Shown: positions 6,512 to 15,533, numbered from the stretch's first letter. The stretch: 64,000 nucleotides of DNA from Micromonospora ferruginea (GCF_013694245.2 NZ_CP059322.2:2662001-2726000); one strand, 5' to 3'. A program made the numbers and translations. Notes: generated by a model not told the origin, from the letters alone.

Positions 6512-8014
6512 TCAGCACGACGCGGGCGGGACGCTCTGCTCGTACTGGAAGACGTTGTGCGGGTCGTAGACCGCCTTGATCCGGCGCAACCGCTCCACGT
6601 TCGGCCCCCAGTACGCGGTCTCCCACTCCTGCATGCCGATGTTGGGCACGTTGACGTAGGCGCCGTCCACGTAGGGGCGCAACGCCTGGCTGAACTCGGC
6701 GATCCACGCCTGGGCGGCCGGGGTGAGGGCGTCGCCGCTGTCCGGCACGCCCCGGGTCCCCCAGCCGGCGCCCGGCTCGGAGTAGAAGATCGCGTCGCGG
6801 TGCGGGAACGCCGACCCGCCGACCGGCTGCTTCGCCTGCGCGCCGACGCCGAACGCCTGGGTGAAGAAGTTGCTGTCCTCGGTGGGCGCGACCGCCATGA
6901 AGCTACGGACGATCTCGATCGCCTCGGGCGGGAACGGCCGACGGGTGAACTGGGAGAAGAACTTCCAGTTCGCCGGCTCGTCCTGGGTCGGGATCTGGAA
7001 CCCGGCGTAGATCTCACCCCAGCCGCCGATCTGCACGGTCACCTGCGGGCTGCCGACCGACAGCACCGGCGCCAGCAGCCTCCGCACCTCCGCGTCGGTG
7101 CCCTCGACGAGCACGCCGAACAGCAGGATCTGCGACTTGTGGATCTCCAACTGGGAGCCGAGGCGCACATCGGTGAACGGCGCGGTGCGCTGCCACCTGT
7201 CGAAGACCTCCCGCAGGTCGTCCAGCCCGGACCAGGTGGCCTGGAGATAGGCCACGCCGCGCAGCGGCGCCACCCGGTAGGTCAGCGAGGTGACGATGCC
7301 GAAGTTGCCGTTGCCCGCACCGCGCAACGCCCAGAGCAGGTCCCGGCGGTTGCGCAGGTCCACCTGGATCGCCCTGGCGCCGTTCGCGCCGGACGCCACG
7401 ACGATCTCCGCCCCGATCAGGCTGTCGCAGGCCATGCCGAGCCAGCGGGTGAGGAAGCCGAAACCCCCGCCCAGCGTCGCGCCGGACAGGCCGACGCTCC
7501 CCTCCGTACCGGTGGTCACCGCGAGGCCCTGCTGGGCGAGCGCGGTGACCGCCTCCAACTGGTTGAGCCCGGCGCCGACCCGCGCGGTGAGCGCGGCCCG
7601 GTCGATGTCGGCCGACTTCAGCTCGCTGACGTCGATGACGATGCCGTTGTCCACGTTCGACCAGCCCTCCAGGCTGTGCCGGCCGCTGCGCACCCGCAGC
7701 GCGACGTCGTTCTGCCGGGACCAGGCGAGCGCGTTCACCACGTCCTGGGTGTTCTGCGCGAACACGATGACCAGCGGGTTGCGCACGAACAGCTCGTCCC
7801 AGCCGAGACTCGCGGACGGATAGTCCGGATCACCGAAACGCACGATCCGGCCGGTCAGCTCCGCCGGCGGGCAATCGGCCCAGATCGGCGCCCCCGAGCC
7901 GTCGGTGCCGGTGGCGGCCTGGGCGGCCCCGGCGAGCACGGCCGGCGCGACGACCGCCCCGGCGCCGACGGCCGCGGTGGCCTGGAGCAGCGTACGTCGA
8001 GAGATGTCGGGCAT
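6512..8014 (-). CDS. Secreted FAD-binding BBE-like oxidoreductase (Tat)
   Basis: A 500-residue flavoprotein of the berberine-bridge-enzyme type. It starts with a twin-arginine signal (SRRTLLQATAAVGAGA, cleavage near AGAAQA), so it is exported folded. The FAD_binding_4 domain contains GRHSLEG, whose histidine usually bonds covalently to FAD, and LGGGFGFLTRWLG. The C-terminal BBE element (YWGPNVERLRRIKAVYDPHN) is present. The cysteine that gives a second covalent FAD link in bicovalent members is replaced (TGTEGSVGLSGA), so attachment through histidine only is expected. Family members oxidise sugars, alkaloids or polyketides; the substrate here is unknown. It converges with the MarR-like gene with a 1-nt gap. 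An ACGCTA at 8072-8077 may be its -10 box on the reverse strand. Confidence 0.9.
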   Translation of the reverse strand: MPDISRRTLLQATAAVGAGAVVAPAVLAGAAQAATGTDGSGAPIWADCPPAELTGRIVRFGDPDYPSASLGWDELFVRNPLVIVFAQNTQDVVNALAWSRQNDVALRVRSGRHSLEGWSNVDNGIVIDVSELKSADIDRAALTARVGAGLNQLEAVTALAQQGLAVTTGTEGSVGLSGATLGGGFGFLTRWLGMACDSLIGAEIVVASGANGARAIQVDLRNRRDLLWALRGAGNGNFGIVTSLTYRVAPLRGVAYLQATWSGLDDLREVFDRWQRTAPFTDVRLGSQLEIHKSQILLFGVLVEGTDAEVRRLLAPVLSVGSPQVTVQIGGWGEIYAGFQIPTQDEPANWKFFSQFTRRPFPPEAIEIVRSFMAVAPTEDSNFFTQAFGVGAQAKQPVGGSAFPHRDAIFYSEPGAGWGTRGVPDSGDALTPAAQAWIAEFSQALRPYVDGAYVNVPNIGMQEWETAYWGPNVERLRRIKAVYDPHNVFQYEQSVPPASC

Positions 8015-8142
8015 GGTCGTCGCCTTCCGGTCGGGCCGACGGGCCTCGGACCCGTGCCGGCGTGCGACCTCACGCTAAGACCGGACACTTCTTCACATAA
8101 GCGGAAGACGAGGGCGAAACCCGTCCGAGTGACCATCCCCGG

Positions 8143-8343
8143 TCACCGGGTGAACGCGCACCGCTCCGCGTCCGCCGCCACCCCGACGAACCGCTCCAGC
8201 AACGCGAGCCGCTCGGCGCGCCGGCTCTCCGCCAGGGCGAGCGCCTGCCGGCGCTGCTCGGTGCGCGCCGCCTGCCGCTGGGTGGAGTGCTGCACCGGAT
8301 AGCAGAGTCCCCCGCCGATCGCCACGCCGCCCAGCGACGTCAC
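8143..8343 (-). CDS. Small hypothetical protein, Glu/Arg-rich helix
   Basis: A 66-residue protein read from the GTG at 8343 (TSLGGVAIGGGLCYPVQHST), continuing into a long charged helix with repeated Arg, Glu and Ala and ending RFVGVAADAERCAFTR. An ATG at 8379 would add 12 residues but would overlap the divergent gene. The helix looks like a short coiled coil. I do not recognise it. It is weakly supported: plausible composition and position, but no clear ribosome binding site. Confidence 0.4.
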   Translation of the reverse strand: MTSLGGVAIGGGLCYPVQHSTQRQAARTEQRRQALALAESRRAERLALLERFVGVAADAERCAFTR

Positions 8344-8377
8344 CCGGCACTTGCGGGCATGCCGTAGCGTCGATCGC

Positions 8378-8587
8378 ATGACGACGGTGGTGGTGTCGGT
8401 CGCGGTGCTCGTGGTGCTGGTGCTCGCCGTGGTCGTCTTCGTGAGCCGGCGGGACCGCGATCGGCTTTCGTCCGAGGAGGATCAGACGGCGGTCCGGCAC
8501 GCCGGCGCCGACCAGCGTCGGCACGAGGCGGAGCGTCACCTCGCGTCGGGCCTCGCCGAGCGGCACCGCAATCCCCCCAGCACGTGA
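8378..8587 (+). CDS. Small single-pass membrane protein
   Basis: A 69-residue protein with one N-terminal hydrophobic helix (TTVVVSVAVLVVLVLAVVVF) followed by a charged cytoplasmic tail (SRRDRDRLSSEEDQTAVRHA). The ATG at 8378 lies 7 nt after TAGCGT (8365-8370), so the message is probably leaderless. It looks like a small membrane anchor, but nothing defines its partner. The next gene, at 8662, has its own TACATT box, so it is probably transcribed separately. Confidence 0.55.
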   Translation: MTTVVVSVAVLVVLVLAVVVFVSRRDRDRLSSEEDQTAVRHAGADQRRHEAERHLASGLAERHRNPPST

Positions 8588-8661
8588 GCGGGCTGCGCCG
8601 AAACCACCTGCCATCCGGAAAATGGGAGCGCGAGCCGACCGCCGGCCCCTACATTGCGTCC

Positions 8662-8856
8662 ATGCCGGGCCGTCGAGAACGGATGCGTCGGGAGCTGGGT
8701 GCCTTCCTCAAGGGATACGGCCGCAGCTCACGGCGGCGCAACGGAATGGATCCCAACGACCGTACGTACAGCCGCAAGCTGGAGACCGAGATCAAGCGGA
8801 TGCGTCCGGACGACCTCGACCGCCTGATGCGCGACGACGAGGACGAAGACCGGTAG
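8662..8856 (+). CDS. Small basic/acidic hypothetical protein
   Basis: A 64-residue protein that starts very basic (PGRRERMRRELGAFLKGYGR) and ends acidic (LMRDDEDEDR). This charge split is typical of small nucleic-acid-associated or scaffold proteins. The ATG at 8662 stands 6 nt after TACATT (8650-8655), suggesting a leaderless message, and extending upstream would need to read through the promoter. No family is recognised. Confidence 0.55.
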   Translation: MPGRRERMRRELGAFLKGYGRSSRRRNGMDPNDRTYSRKLETEIKRMRPDDLDRLMRDDEDEDR

Positions 8857-8881
8857 CGTCACCGGGTGGTCGCCGCCGGCA

Positions 8882-9118
8882 TCACCACTTCCGACGCCAT
8901 TCGAGTCGACCTCGATGCGCCATCGGGGAGGCATCTCCTCGTCGCACGTACATGACCGCGTTCTCGACCCACCAGACATCGCCGACGCGGAGAAAGGTCG
9001 GAACCTCCAACGTCAGGGCGAGAAGGCAGCCGTCGGAGCTGCCGGGGAGCCCCTCCAGGTGCTCCACCATCCGCATCCGGTCCACGATCATCACGCCATC
9101 ATTGCGCGCGTGCCCCAC
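8882..9118 (-). CDS. Hypothetical protein, lower-GC patch
   Basis: A frame of up to 78 residues whose core reads MRMVEHLEGLPGSSDGCLLA, TLEVPTFLRVGDVWWVENAV and MYVRRGDAS. It has a balanced protein-like composition and uses TTG, TTT and CTT codons rarely seen in the neighbours. The start is uncertain: GTG at 9118, or one of the ATGs a few codons in. It might be a fragment of an accessory gene. No family is recognised. The downstream gene at 9245 on the same strand has similar codon use. Confidence 0.4.
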   Translation of the reverse strand: MGHARNDGVMIVDRMRMVEHLEGLPGSSDGCLLALTLEVPTFLRVGDVWWVENAVMYVRRGDASPMAHRGRLEWRRKW

Positions 9119-9244
9119 ACCGTCGGCCCTGTTAGCCGGCGCGTCCTGCGCCGCCGTCCCCCGGCGCTCGGCGTGGCCCCGAGCGCCGCTTGATCCGCGC
9201 CGGCTCGGGGACGTGGCTGCATCGAGCGAGCGGGCGGGTGATGG

Positions 9245-9757
9245 CTACCAAGGCCAATGCTGACCCAGGTGGGTCGGATCGTCGCCCGGAGACACCACGA
9301 ACACGTGCTCGCCGCTGTCGCCGAACACCAGCAGCGGCCCCGTCTGCGATGCCAGCGCCACCGTCGCGGCCAACACCCCCCTGCCGGATGGCTTACGGAA
9401 CCCGATGTCGGTCACGGCCTGGTCCAACTTCACAGGCTCGTCCCCGCCGGCACCATCGACTCCCACACTGACCTCGCCGAGGTCCAGGCCACCCACCGAC
9501 GCGCAGGTAGCCGGATCCGGACAGCCCGGAAGATCGCTGGTCGCGTCATGTCCGGCGATCTGGAACCACCGCACGCCGTGACAGCCGGCCTCGCGGAACG
9601 CAGCCAGCACCTGCTCCACCGTTGGCAACTCATGGGGGGCCGGTGGCTCGTCGGGCAGACCAAAGGCCGACTCAGCGGCAGCCGCCCACTCAAGTCCACC
9701 GTCTGCGGCCGCCACATACAGCGGCGTGACCAGCAAGTGCCAACTCACCGCACGCAT
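9245..9757 (-). CDS. Hypothetical protein, 170 residues
   Basis: A soluble protein starting MRAVSWHLLVTPLYVAAADG at the ATG at 9757 and ending PGDDPTHLGQHWPW. It has mixed alpha/beta composition without membrane segments. It carries several TTG, ACA, CAA and AAG codons, less extreme in GC than metH next door, which together with the gene at 8882 suggests a small acquired patch. No family is recognised. The 170 bases between this gene and metH hold nothing else that I support. Confidence 0.55.
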   Translation of the reverse strand: MRAVSWHLLVTPLYVAAADGGLEWAAAAESAFGLPDEPPAPHELPTVEQVLAAFREAGCHGVRWFQIAGHDATSDLPGCPDPATCASVGGLDLGEVSVGVDGAGGDEPVKLDQAVTDIGFRKPSGRGVLAATVALASQTGPLLVFGDSGEHVFVVSPGDDPTHLGQHWPW

Positions 9758-9931
9758 CCTGCCATCCCGCGGCCGGAACCCGAACGCGAACAGGCCCCGC
9801 CGGGACGACCTCGGCCTACCATCGCCGCAGAACCTATCGATCTCGACCTAACGTCAAGCGTCCTGCGATGCCGTTTCGTCAAACCGTCATGCGAGACCAG
9901 GCACTTTCGAAGGCCAGAGCGCCTTTCGACG

Positions 9932-12900
9932 TCACTTGGCGTTGAAATAGTTCGCCTCCGGGTGGTGCACCACGATCGCGTCGGTGGCCTGCTCCGGGAC
10001 GAGCTGGAACTCCTCCGACAACTGCACCCCGATCCGCTCCGCGCCCAGCAACCCGACGATCTTCGCCCGGTCCTCCAGGTCCGGGCAGGCCGGATAGCCG
10101 AACGCATACCGGCAGCCCCGGTAGTCGGTGCGCAGCAGGCCGGCCAGGTCCGCCGGGTCGTCGTCGGCGACCGTCCCACCGCCCGGCAGCACCAGCTCGG
10201 CCCGGATCCGCCGGTGCCAGTACTCCGCCAGCGCCTCGGTGAGCTGCACCGACAGGCCGTGCACCTCCAGGTAGTCGCGGTATTCGTTGGCCTCGAACAT
10301 CTTCGCCGTGTATTCGCTGATCGGCTGCCCGACGGTGACCAGTTGCAGCGCCACCACGTCGAGCTGGTCGCCCTGCGGGCGGAAGAAGTCGGCCAGGCAC
10401 AGCCGGCGCTCCTGCCGCTGCCGCGGGAACGAGAACCGGGCCCGCTCGCTGTGCCCGTTCTCGTCCAGCAGCACCAGGTCGTTGCCCTCGGAGTACGCCG
10501 GGAAGTAGCCGTACACCACGGCCGCCTCCAGCACCTGGTCGGAGATCAGCCGGTCCAGCCAGTAGCGCAGCCGGGGCCGGCCCTCGGTCTCCACCAGTTC
10601 CTCGTACGACGGGCCCTTGCCACCGCGGGCGCCGCGCAGCCCCCACTGGCCCAGGAACGTGGCCCGCTCGTCGAGCAGCGCCGCATAGTCGGCCAGCGGC
10701 ACGCCCTTGACCACCCGGGTGCCGAAGAACGGCGGGGTGGGCACCGACACGTCGGAAGCGACGTCGGAACGGACCGACGCGTCGTCCAGCTCGGGCAGCG
10801 CCTCGCGGACCTGCGCCCGCTGCCGCTCCCGGCGCTCCCGGCGGGCCGCCAGCGCGGCCTCCCGCGCCGGGTCGACCACCGGCGCGCCGCCGCGCTTGGC
10901 GGCCATCACCCGGTCCATCAGGGACAGTCCCTCGAACGCGTCGCGGGCGTAGTGCACCTGACCGGGGTAGATCGACCGCAGGTCGTCCTCCACGTACGCC
11001 CGGGTCAGCGCCGCCCCGCCGAGCAGCACCGGCCACCGCTCGGCGACGCCGCGCGAGGCCATCTCGGCCAGGTTCTCCTTCATGATGACCGTGCTCTTGA
11101 CCAGCAGCCCGGACATGCCGATCGCGTCGGCCCGGTGCTCCTCGGCCGCGTCGAGAATCGCGTTGATCGGCTGCTTGATGCCGATGTTGACCACGTCGTA
11201 GCCGTTGTTGGACAGGATGATGTCGACCAGGTTCTTGCCGATGTCGTGCACGTCGCCCTTAACGGTGGCGAGCACGATCCGGCCCTTCCCGTCGTCGTCG
11301 GCCCGCTCCATGTGCGGCTCCAGGTAGGCCACCGCGGTCTTCATCACCTCGGCGGACTGGAGCACGAACGGCAACTGCATCTGGCCCGAGCCGAACAGCT
11401 CACCGACCACCTTCATGCCGTCGAGCAGCAGGTCGTTGATGATGGACAGCGGCGCGCGCCCCTCGGCCATCGCGGTGTCCAGGTCGGCCTCCAGGCCGTT
11501 GCGCTCCCCGTCGATGATCCGCCGCTTGAGCCGCTCCTCCAGCGGCAGCGCGGCCAACTCCTCGGCCCGGGTGGCCCGCGCCGACGCCGCGTCGACGCCC
11601 TCGAACACCTCGATGAACCGCTGCACCGGGTCGTAGCCCTCGCGGCGGCGGTCGTAGACCAGGTCGAGCGCCACCTCGCGCTGCTCGTCCGGGATCTTCG
11701 ACATCGGCAGGATCTTGCTGGCGTGCACGATGGCCGAGCTGAGGCCGGCCTGGACGCACTCGTGCAGGAACACCGAGTTGAGCACCTGGCGGGCCGCCGG
11801 GTTGAGGCCGAAGGAGACGTTCGAGATGCCGGCGGTGAAGTTGACCCCCGGATACTCGGCGGTGATCTCGCGGATCGCCTCGATCGTCTCGATGCCGTCG
11901 CGGCGCGTCTCCTCCTGCCCGGTGGCGATCGGGAACGTCAACGCGTCGATGAGGATGTCCTCCCGGCGCAGCCCCCACCGGCCGGTCAGGTCGTCGATCA
12001 GCCGGCGGGCCACCCGGACCTTCCACTCCCGGGAGCGGGCCTGGCCCTCCTCGTCGATGAGCAGCGCCACGACGGCGGCACCGTGCTCGCGGACCACCGG
12101 CATGATCCGGGCGTAGCGGGAGTCGGGGCCGTCGCCGTCCTCGAAGTTCACCGAGTTGACCACGCACCGGCCGCCGAGCATCTCCAGCCCGGCCTCGATC
12201 ACCGCCGGCTCGGTGGAGTCCAGCACGACCGGCAGGGTGGACGCGGTGGCGAACCGGCCGGCCAGTTCCCGCATGTCCTGCGTGCCGTCACGGCCGACGT
12301 AGTCGACGCAGAGGTCGAGCAGGTGCGAGCCGTCGCGGGCCTGGTTACGGGCGATCTCCACACAGGCCTGCCAGTCGGCGGCCAGCATCGCCTCGCGGAA
12401 CGCCTTGGAGCCGTTGGCGTTGGTGCGCTCCCCCACCATCAGGACGCTGGCGTCCTGGGCGAACGGCACGTGGTGGTAGATCGAGGAGACACCGGCCTCC
12501 GGCTCGGGCTCCCGGGCCACCGGGCGACGCCCGCCGAGCCGCTGCACCAGCACCCGGATGTGCTCCGGAGTGGTGCCGCAGCAGCCGCCGATCAGCCCGA
12601 CGCCGTAGTCGTCGACGAACTGCTCCAGGGCGTCGGCCATCTCGTCCGGGCCGAGCGGGAAGTAGGCGCCGTCTGCGGTCAGCACCGGCAGGCCGGCGTT
12701 CGGCATCACCGACAACGGGATGCGCGAGTGGCGGGACAGGTAGCGCAGGTGCTCGCCCATCTCGGCCGGGCCGGTGGAGCAGTTGAGCCCGATCAGGTCG
12801 ACCCCGAGCGGTTCGATCGCGGTCAGCGCCGCGCCGATCTCGCTGCCCAGCAGCATGGTGCCGGTGGTCTCCACGGCCACCTGGCAGATGATCGGCACGT

Positions 12901-13447
12901 CCCGGCCGGCGGCGTCGCGGGCCCGCTTCGCGCCGACCACCGCGGCCTTGACCTGGAGCAGGTCCTGGCAGGTCTCGATGATCAGCGCGTCCGCGCCGCC
13001 GGCGATCATGCCGGCGGCGTTCTCCTGGTACGCGTCGCGCAGCGAGGCGTAGCTCGCGTGCCCCAGGGTGGGCAGCTTGGTGCCCGGTCCCATCGAGCCC
13101 AGCACGAACCGCGGTCGCTCCGGGGTCGCGTACGCGTCGGCGGCCTCCCGCGCGATCCGCGCGGCCGCCTCGGACAGCTCCCGGATCCGGTCGGCGATGC
13201 CGTACTCGGCGAGGTTGGGCAGGTTGGCGCCGAACGTGTTGGTCTCCACGCAGTCCGCGCCGGCGGCGAGGTATGCCTCGTGCACGCCGCGGACCACGTC
13301 CGGCCGGGTGACGTTGAGGATCTCGTTGCAGCCCTCGAGGCCGTCGAAGTCGTCCAGGGTGAGGTCGGCCGCCTGGAGCATCGTCCCCATGGCCCCGTCG
13401 GCGATCAGGATCCGGTCCGCCAGTAGGTCACGCAACGAAGTAGGCAC
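9932..13447 (-). CDS. metH: Methionine synthase, cobalamin-dependent
   Basis: A 1171-residue four-module enzyme that transfers a methyl group from methyltetrahydrofolate to homocysteine through cobalamin. The homocysteine domain (about 1-310) has the zinc cysteines in LNCSTGP (near 222) and GGCCGTTPEHI (near 287). A pterin-binding domain lies at about 330-600 (MVGERTNANGSKAFREAMLA). The B12 cap and Rossmann domains follow, with DVHDIGKN near 732 supplying the cobalt-ligating histidine. The activation domain (about 880-1171) contains GYPACPDL. Length is typical (1130-1230). The GTG at 13447 lies just after TAACCT (13454-13459, reverse strand), so the message is close to leaderless. No room remains for a cobalamin riboswitch. 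It is transcribed alone. Confidence 0.98.
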   Translation of the reverse strand: MPTSLRDLLADRILIADGAMGTMLQAADLTLDDFDGLEGCNEILNVTRPDVVRGVHEAYLAAGADCVETNTFGANLPNLAEYGIADRIRELSEAAARIAREAADAYATPERPRFVLGSMGPGTKLPTLGHASYASLRDAYQENAAGMIAGGADALIIETCQDLLQVKAAVVGAKRARDAAGRDVPIICQVAVETTGTMLLGSEIGAALTAIEPLGVDLIGLNCSTGPAEMGEHLRYLSRHSRIPLSVMPNAGLPVLTADGAYFPLGPDEMADALEQFVDDYGVGLIGGCCGTTPEHIRVLVQRLGGRRPVAREPEPEAGVSSIYHHVPFAQDASVLMVGERTNANGSKAFREAMLAADWQACVEIARNQARDGSHLLDLCVDYVGRDGTQDMRELAGRFATASTLPVVLDSTEPAVIEAGLEMLGGRCVVNSVNFEDGDGPDSRYARIMPVVREHGAAVVALLIDEEGQARSREWKVRVARRLIDDLTGRWGLRREDILIDALTFPIATGQEETRRDGIETIEAIREITAEYPGVNFTAGISNVSFGLNPAARQVLNSVFLHECVQAGLSSAIVHASKILPMSKIPDEQREVALDLVYDRRREGYDPVQRFIEVFEGVDAASARATRAEELAALPLEERLKRRIIDGERNGLEADLDTAMAEGRAPLSIINDLLLDGMKVVGELFGSGQMQLPFVLQSAEVMKTAVAYLEPHMERADDDGKGRIVLATVKGDVHDIGKNLVDIILSNNGYDVVNIGIKQPINAILDAAEEHRADAIGMSGLLVKSTVIMKENLAEMASRGVAERWPVLLGGAALTRAYVEDDLRSIYPGQVHYARDAFEGLSLMDRVMAAKRGGAPVVDPAREAALAARRERRERQRAQVREALPELDDASVRSDVASDVSVPTPPFFGTRVVKGVPLADYAALLDERATFLGQWGLRGARGGKGPSYEELVETEGRPRLRYWLDRLISDQVLEAAVVYGYFPAYSEGNDLVLLDENGHSERARFSFPRQRQERRLCLADFFRPQGDQLDVVALQLVTVGQPISEYTAKMFEANEYRDYLEVHGLSVQLTEALAEYWHRRIRAELVLPGGGTVADDDPADLAGLLRTDYRGCRYAFGYPACPDLEDRAKIVGLLGAERIGVQLSEEFQLVPEQATDAIVVHHPEANYFNAK

Positions 13448-13615
13448 ACGGCCAGGTTAGTGCGCTCGGCTGTCGGACGGTCACCCCAATGACGCCTTCC
13501 CACATACTGTCGGCCGGATCACCCGTACCTTTCATCCGGTTCGACCGGGTGGTCCGGCCGGGCGACCGGCGCGGCCGACGGGCCGCCTCCGTCGGCGGCA
13601 CGTAGGCTGGCGGAC

Positions 13616-13690
13616 GTGAAGGACATCAGGGAGGCGACCGTGCGACGGGGCGGCACCGCTCCCGACGAGCAGGGTGAGGTGACGGCGTGA
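13616..13690 (+). CDS. 24-residue leader ORF coupled to PAC2 gene
   Basis: A GTG at 13616, 7 nt after TAGGCT (13603-13608), opens a 24-codon frame (product begins VKDIREATVRRGG) whose TGA overlaps the GTG of the PAC2 gene by 4 nt. The layout predicts a leaderless upstream ORF whose translation delivers ribosomes to the PAC2 start. The peptide itself is probably not the functional output. Confidence 0.4.
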   Translation: MKDIREATVRRGGTAPDEQGEVTA

Positions 13691-14556
13691 CCGAGTTCGA
13701 CGGGCTGCCGGTACTGCGCTCGCCGGTCGCCATCGCGGCCTTCGAGGGCTGGAACGACGCCGCGGACGCCTCCACCGCCGCCGTGGAGCATCTGGAGCAG
13801 GTCTGGCAGTCCCGGCAGGTGACCGAGCTGGACCCGGAGGACTTCTACGACTTCCAGGTGAGCCGGCCGACCATCACCATGGCCGACGGGGAGACCCGCC
13901 GGGTCGAGTGGCCCACGACCCGGTTCATGGTGGCCAGCCCGGAGGGCACCGAGCGGGACGTGGTGCTGATCCGGGGCATCGAGCCGAGCATGCGTTGGCG
14001 CACCTTCTGCGAGCAGGTGCTGGAGATCTGCCACAGCCTGGAGGTCGAGCGGGTGGTGCTGCTCGGCGCGTTGCTGGCCGACGTGCCCTACACCCGCCCG
14101 CTGCCGATCAGCGGCAGCGCGTCGGACGCCGACGCGGCCAAGCGCTACCAGCTCACCCCGACCCGCTACGACGGCCCGACCGGCATCGTCGGGGTGCTGC
14201 ACGACGCGTGCACGCGGGCCGAGGTGGACGCGGTGTCGTTCTGGGTGCACGTGCCGCACTACGCCAACAACCCGCCCTGCCCCAAGGCCACCCTGGCGCT
14301 GCTGCACCGGGTCGAGGAGGTGCTCGACCTGCCGGTGCCGATGGCCGACCTGGCCGAGGAGGCCGCCGAGTGGGAGCAGCGGGTGCGCAGCGCCGCCGAG
14401 CAGGACGCCGAGCTCGGTGAATACGTTCGTGAGCTGGAGGAACGCGTCGGCGACGCGGGCATCACCCCGTTGACCGGGGACGAGATCGCCCAGGAGTTCG
14501 AGAAGTACCTGCGCCGGCGGGGCGGTTCCGCCGGGCCGACCGCCGGCTCCTGGTAG
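13687..14556 (+). CDS. PAC2 family protein
   Basis: A 289-residue PAC2-family protein, the fold of proteasome-assembly chaperone 2. The N-terminal core reads SPVAIAAFEGWNDAADASTA and the central part GALLADVPYTRPLPISGSAS, both typical of actinobacterial members. The C-terminal third is helical and acidic (VRELEERVGDAGITPLTGDE), which could bind a partner. No signal or membrane segment is present. In actinobacteria PAC2 proteins have been suggested to assist proteasome or AAA-ATPase assembly; nothing in this sequence shows the partner. Translation probably depends on the overlapping 24-residue leader ORF. Confidence 0.9.
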   Translation: MTEFDGLPVLRSPVAIAAFEGWNDAADASTAAVEHLEQVWQSRQVTELDPEDFYDFQVSRPTITMADGETRRVEWPTTRFMVASPEGTERDVVLIRGIEPSMRWRTFCEQVLEICHSLEVERVVLLGALLADVPYTRPLPISGSASDADAAKRYQLTPTRYDGPTGIVGVLHDACTRAEVDAVSFWVHVPHYANNPPCPKATLALLHRVEEVLDLPVPMADLAEEAAEWEQRVRSAAEQDAELGEYVRELEERVGDAGITPLTGDEIAQEFEKYLRRRGGSAGPTAGSW

Positions 14557-14570
14557 CTCCTCCCGCCGAG

Positions 14571-14596
14571 GCCGGGCTCCCCTGTCGGGGCCCGGC
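14571..14596 (+). terminator. Hairpin terminator after PAC2 gene
   Basis: GCCGGG-CT-CCCC and GGGG-CCCGGC pair around a TGTC loop with a 2-nt bulge; two T follow in a CTTCTCC tail. A stem without a true U-tract is common in actinobacteria. Confidence 0.6.
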
Positions 14597-14670
14597 TTCT
14601 CCGTGTCCGGGGTGGCGCGGTCACACGCCGTAGGGCATCCTAGGAACCTAGCTGTCACGAGGAGGCGGGC

Positions 14671-15462
14671 ATGCAGATCAACCCGGGCGCGGCCGAATTC
14701 CCGCACCGGCAGATCGCCGCGCAGCTCAAGGCCCAGGTGCGCCGCGGCGACTGGGGCCCCGGCGAGCGACTGCCGTCCATCCCGGCCATCGCCGAGATGT
14801 TCGGCGTCGCCAAGCAGACCGTGCAACGCGCCGTCGACCAGCTTCGGGTCGAGGGCATCCTGATCACCAAACCCGGCTCCGGTACGTACGTCCGAGGCAC
14901 CCGCCGCCGACTCAACCGCCTCTCCCGCGGCCGGTACGGCGGCTTCCGCGGCTACCACACCGACCTGGCCGCCCGGTACCGCCAGCAGCTCGTCTCGGTC
15001 GGCCGCGCCGCCGCCCCGGCCGAGGTGGCCGACGCGCTCGGCGTTCCCGACGGCACCGAGCTGCTCTGCCGGCGGCACCTGGTCCGCACCGACGACTCCC
15101 CGGTCGAGGTCGGCGCCTCCTGGTTCCTGCCCGCCGACACCGCCGGCACCTCCCTCGAACGGGCCGAGGCGTTCGGCCGGCCGCTCTACCAGGAGGCCGA
15201 GGAGGCCACCGGCCGGCGGTACACCACCGCGACGGACACCATCAGCGCCCGCCAGCCCAGCCGGGAGGAGGCGGAGATCCTGCAGATCCGCCCGGACACC
15301 CCGGTGCTGCACCTGCTGCACGTCGCCTACGACGAGCGGCACAAGCCGATCGAGGTCGCCCAGGCCACCTGGCCCGGCCCGATGACCACCCTCACCGAGG
15401 AGTACAAGATCCCCGCCCCGTCGCCCGACCCGGACCCCGATCCCGGGCTCGTCCTGGGCTGA
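14671..15462 (+). CDS. GntR-family regulator (HutC/UTRA type)
   Basis: A 263-residue GntR regulator. The winged helix occupies about residues 8-75 (FPHRQIAAQLKAQVRRGDWG, LPSIPAIAEMFGVAKQTVQR, GSGTYVRG), and a UTRA effector domain follows (about 95-245), with LCRRHLVRTDDSPVEVGASW and QPSREEAEILQIRPDTPVL. The Asp/Pro tail is unusual but short. A GAGGAGG ribosome binding site stands before the ATG. HutC-type members usually repress a sugar, amino-sugar or histidine operon located nearby, but no such operon adjoins, so the target is unclear. It converges with mshC across a repeat element. Confidence 0.9.
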   Translation: MQINPGAAEFPHRQIAAQLKAQVRRGDWGPGERLPSIPAIAEMFGVAKQTVQRAVDQLRVEGILITKPGSGTYVRGTRRRLNRLSRGRYGGFRGYHTDLAARYRQQLVSVGRAAAPAEVADALGVPDGTELLCRRHLVRTDDSPVEVGASWFLPADTAGTSLERAEAFGRPLYQEAEEATGRRYTTATDTISARQPSREEAEILQIRPDTPVLHLLHVAYDERHKPIEVAQATWPGPMTTLTEEYKIPAPSPDPDPDPGLVLG

Positions 15463-15479
15463 CCCACCGGCGGAGGGGC

Positions 15480-15533
15480 GTTAAGCAGGGGCCCCGCCTA
15501 TACCGAAAGCGTTAAGCGGGGGCCCCGCCTTAC
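15480..15533. repeat. Dispersed intergenic repeat, copy A
   Basis: The element contains two tandem half-units that each start GTTAAGC and carry a GGGGCCCC core, joined by ATACCGAAAGC. It lies between the convergent gntR and mshC genes, and its end supplies the TAA stop of mshC. A very similar element in the other orientation is at 60932-60983. Each half can fold into a GC hairpin, so it may terminate transcription in both directions. Confidence 0.7.

Noticed and set aside
9257..13426. A 1389-residue forward open frame opposite metH
   Set aside because: It is the antisense of a complete methionine synthase with all motifs; the product is a His/Arg/Val/Gly-biased shadow typical of high-GC DNA.
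13448..13686. Cobalamin riboswitch upstream of metH
   Set aside because: The start codon lies within a few bases of a -10-like box, leaving no leader, and no B12-box sequence is visible.
13519..15342. A 607-residue reverse open frame opposite PAC2 and gntR
   Set aside because: Antisense shadow of two well-supported genes.
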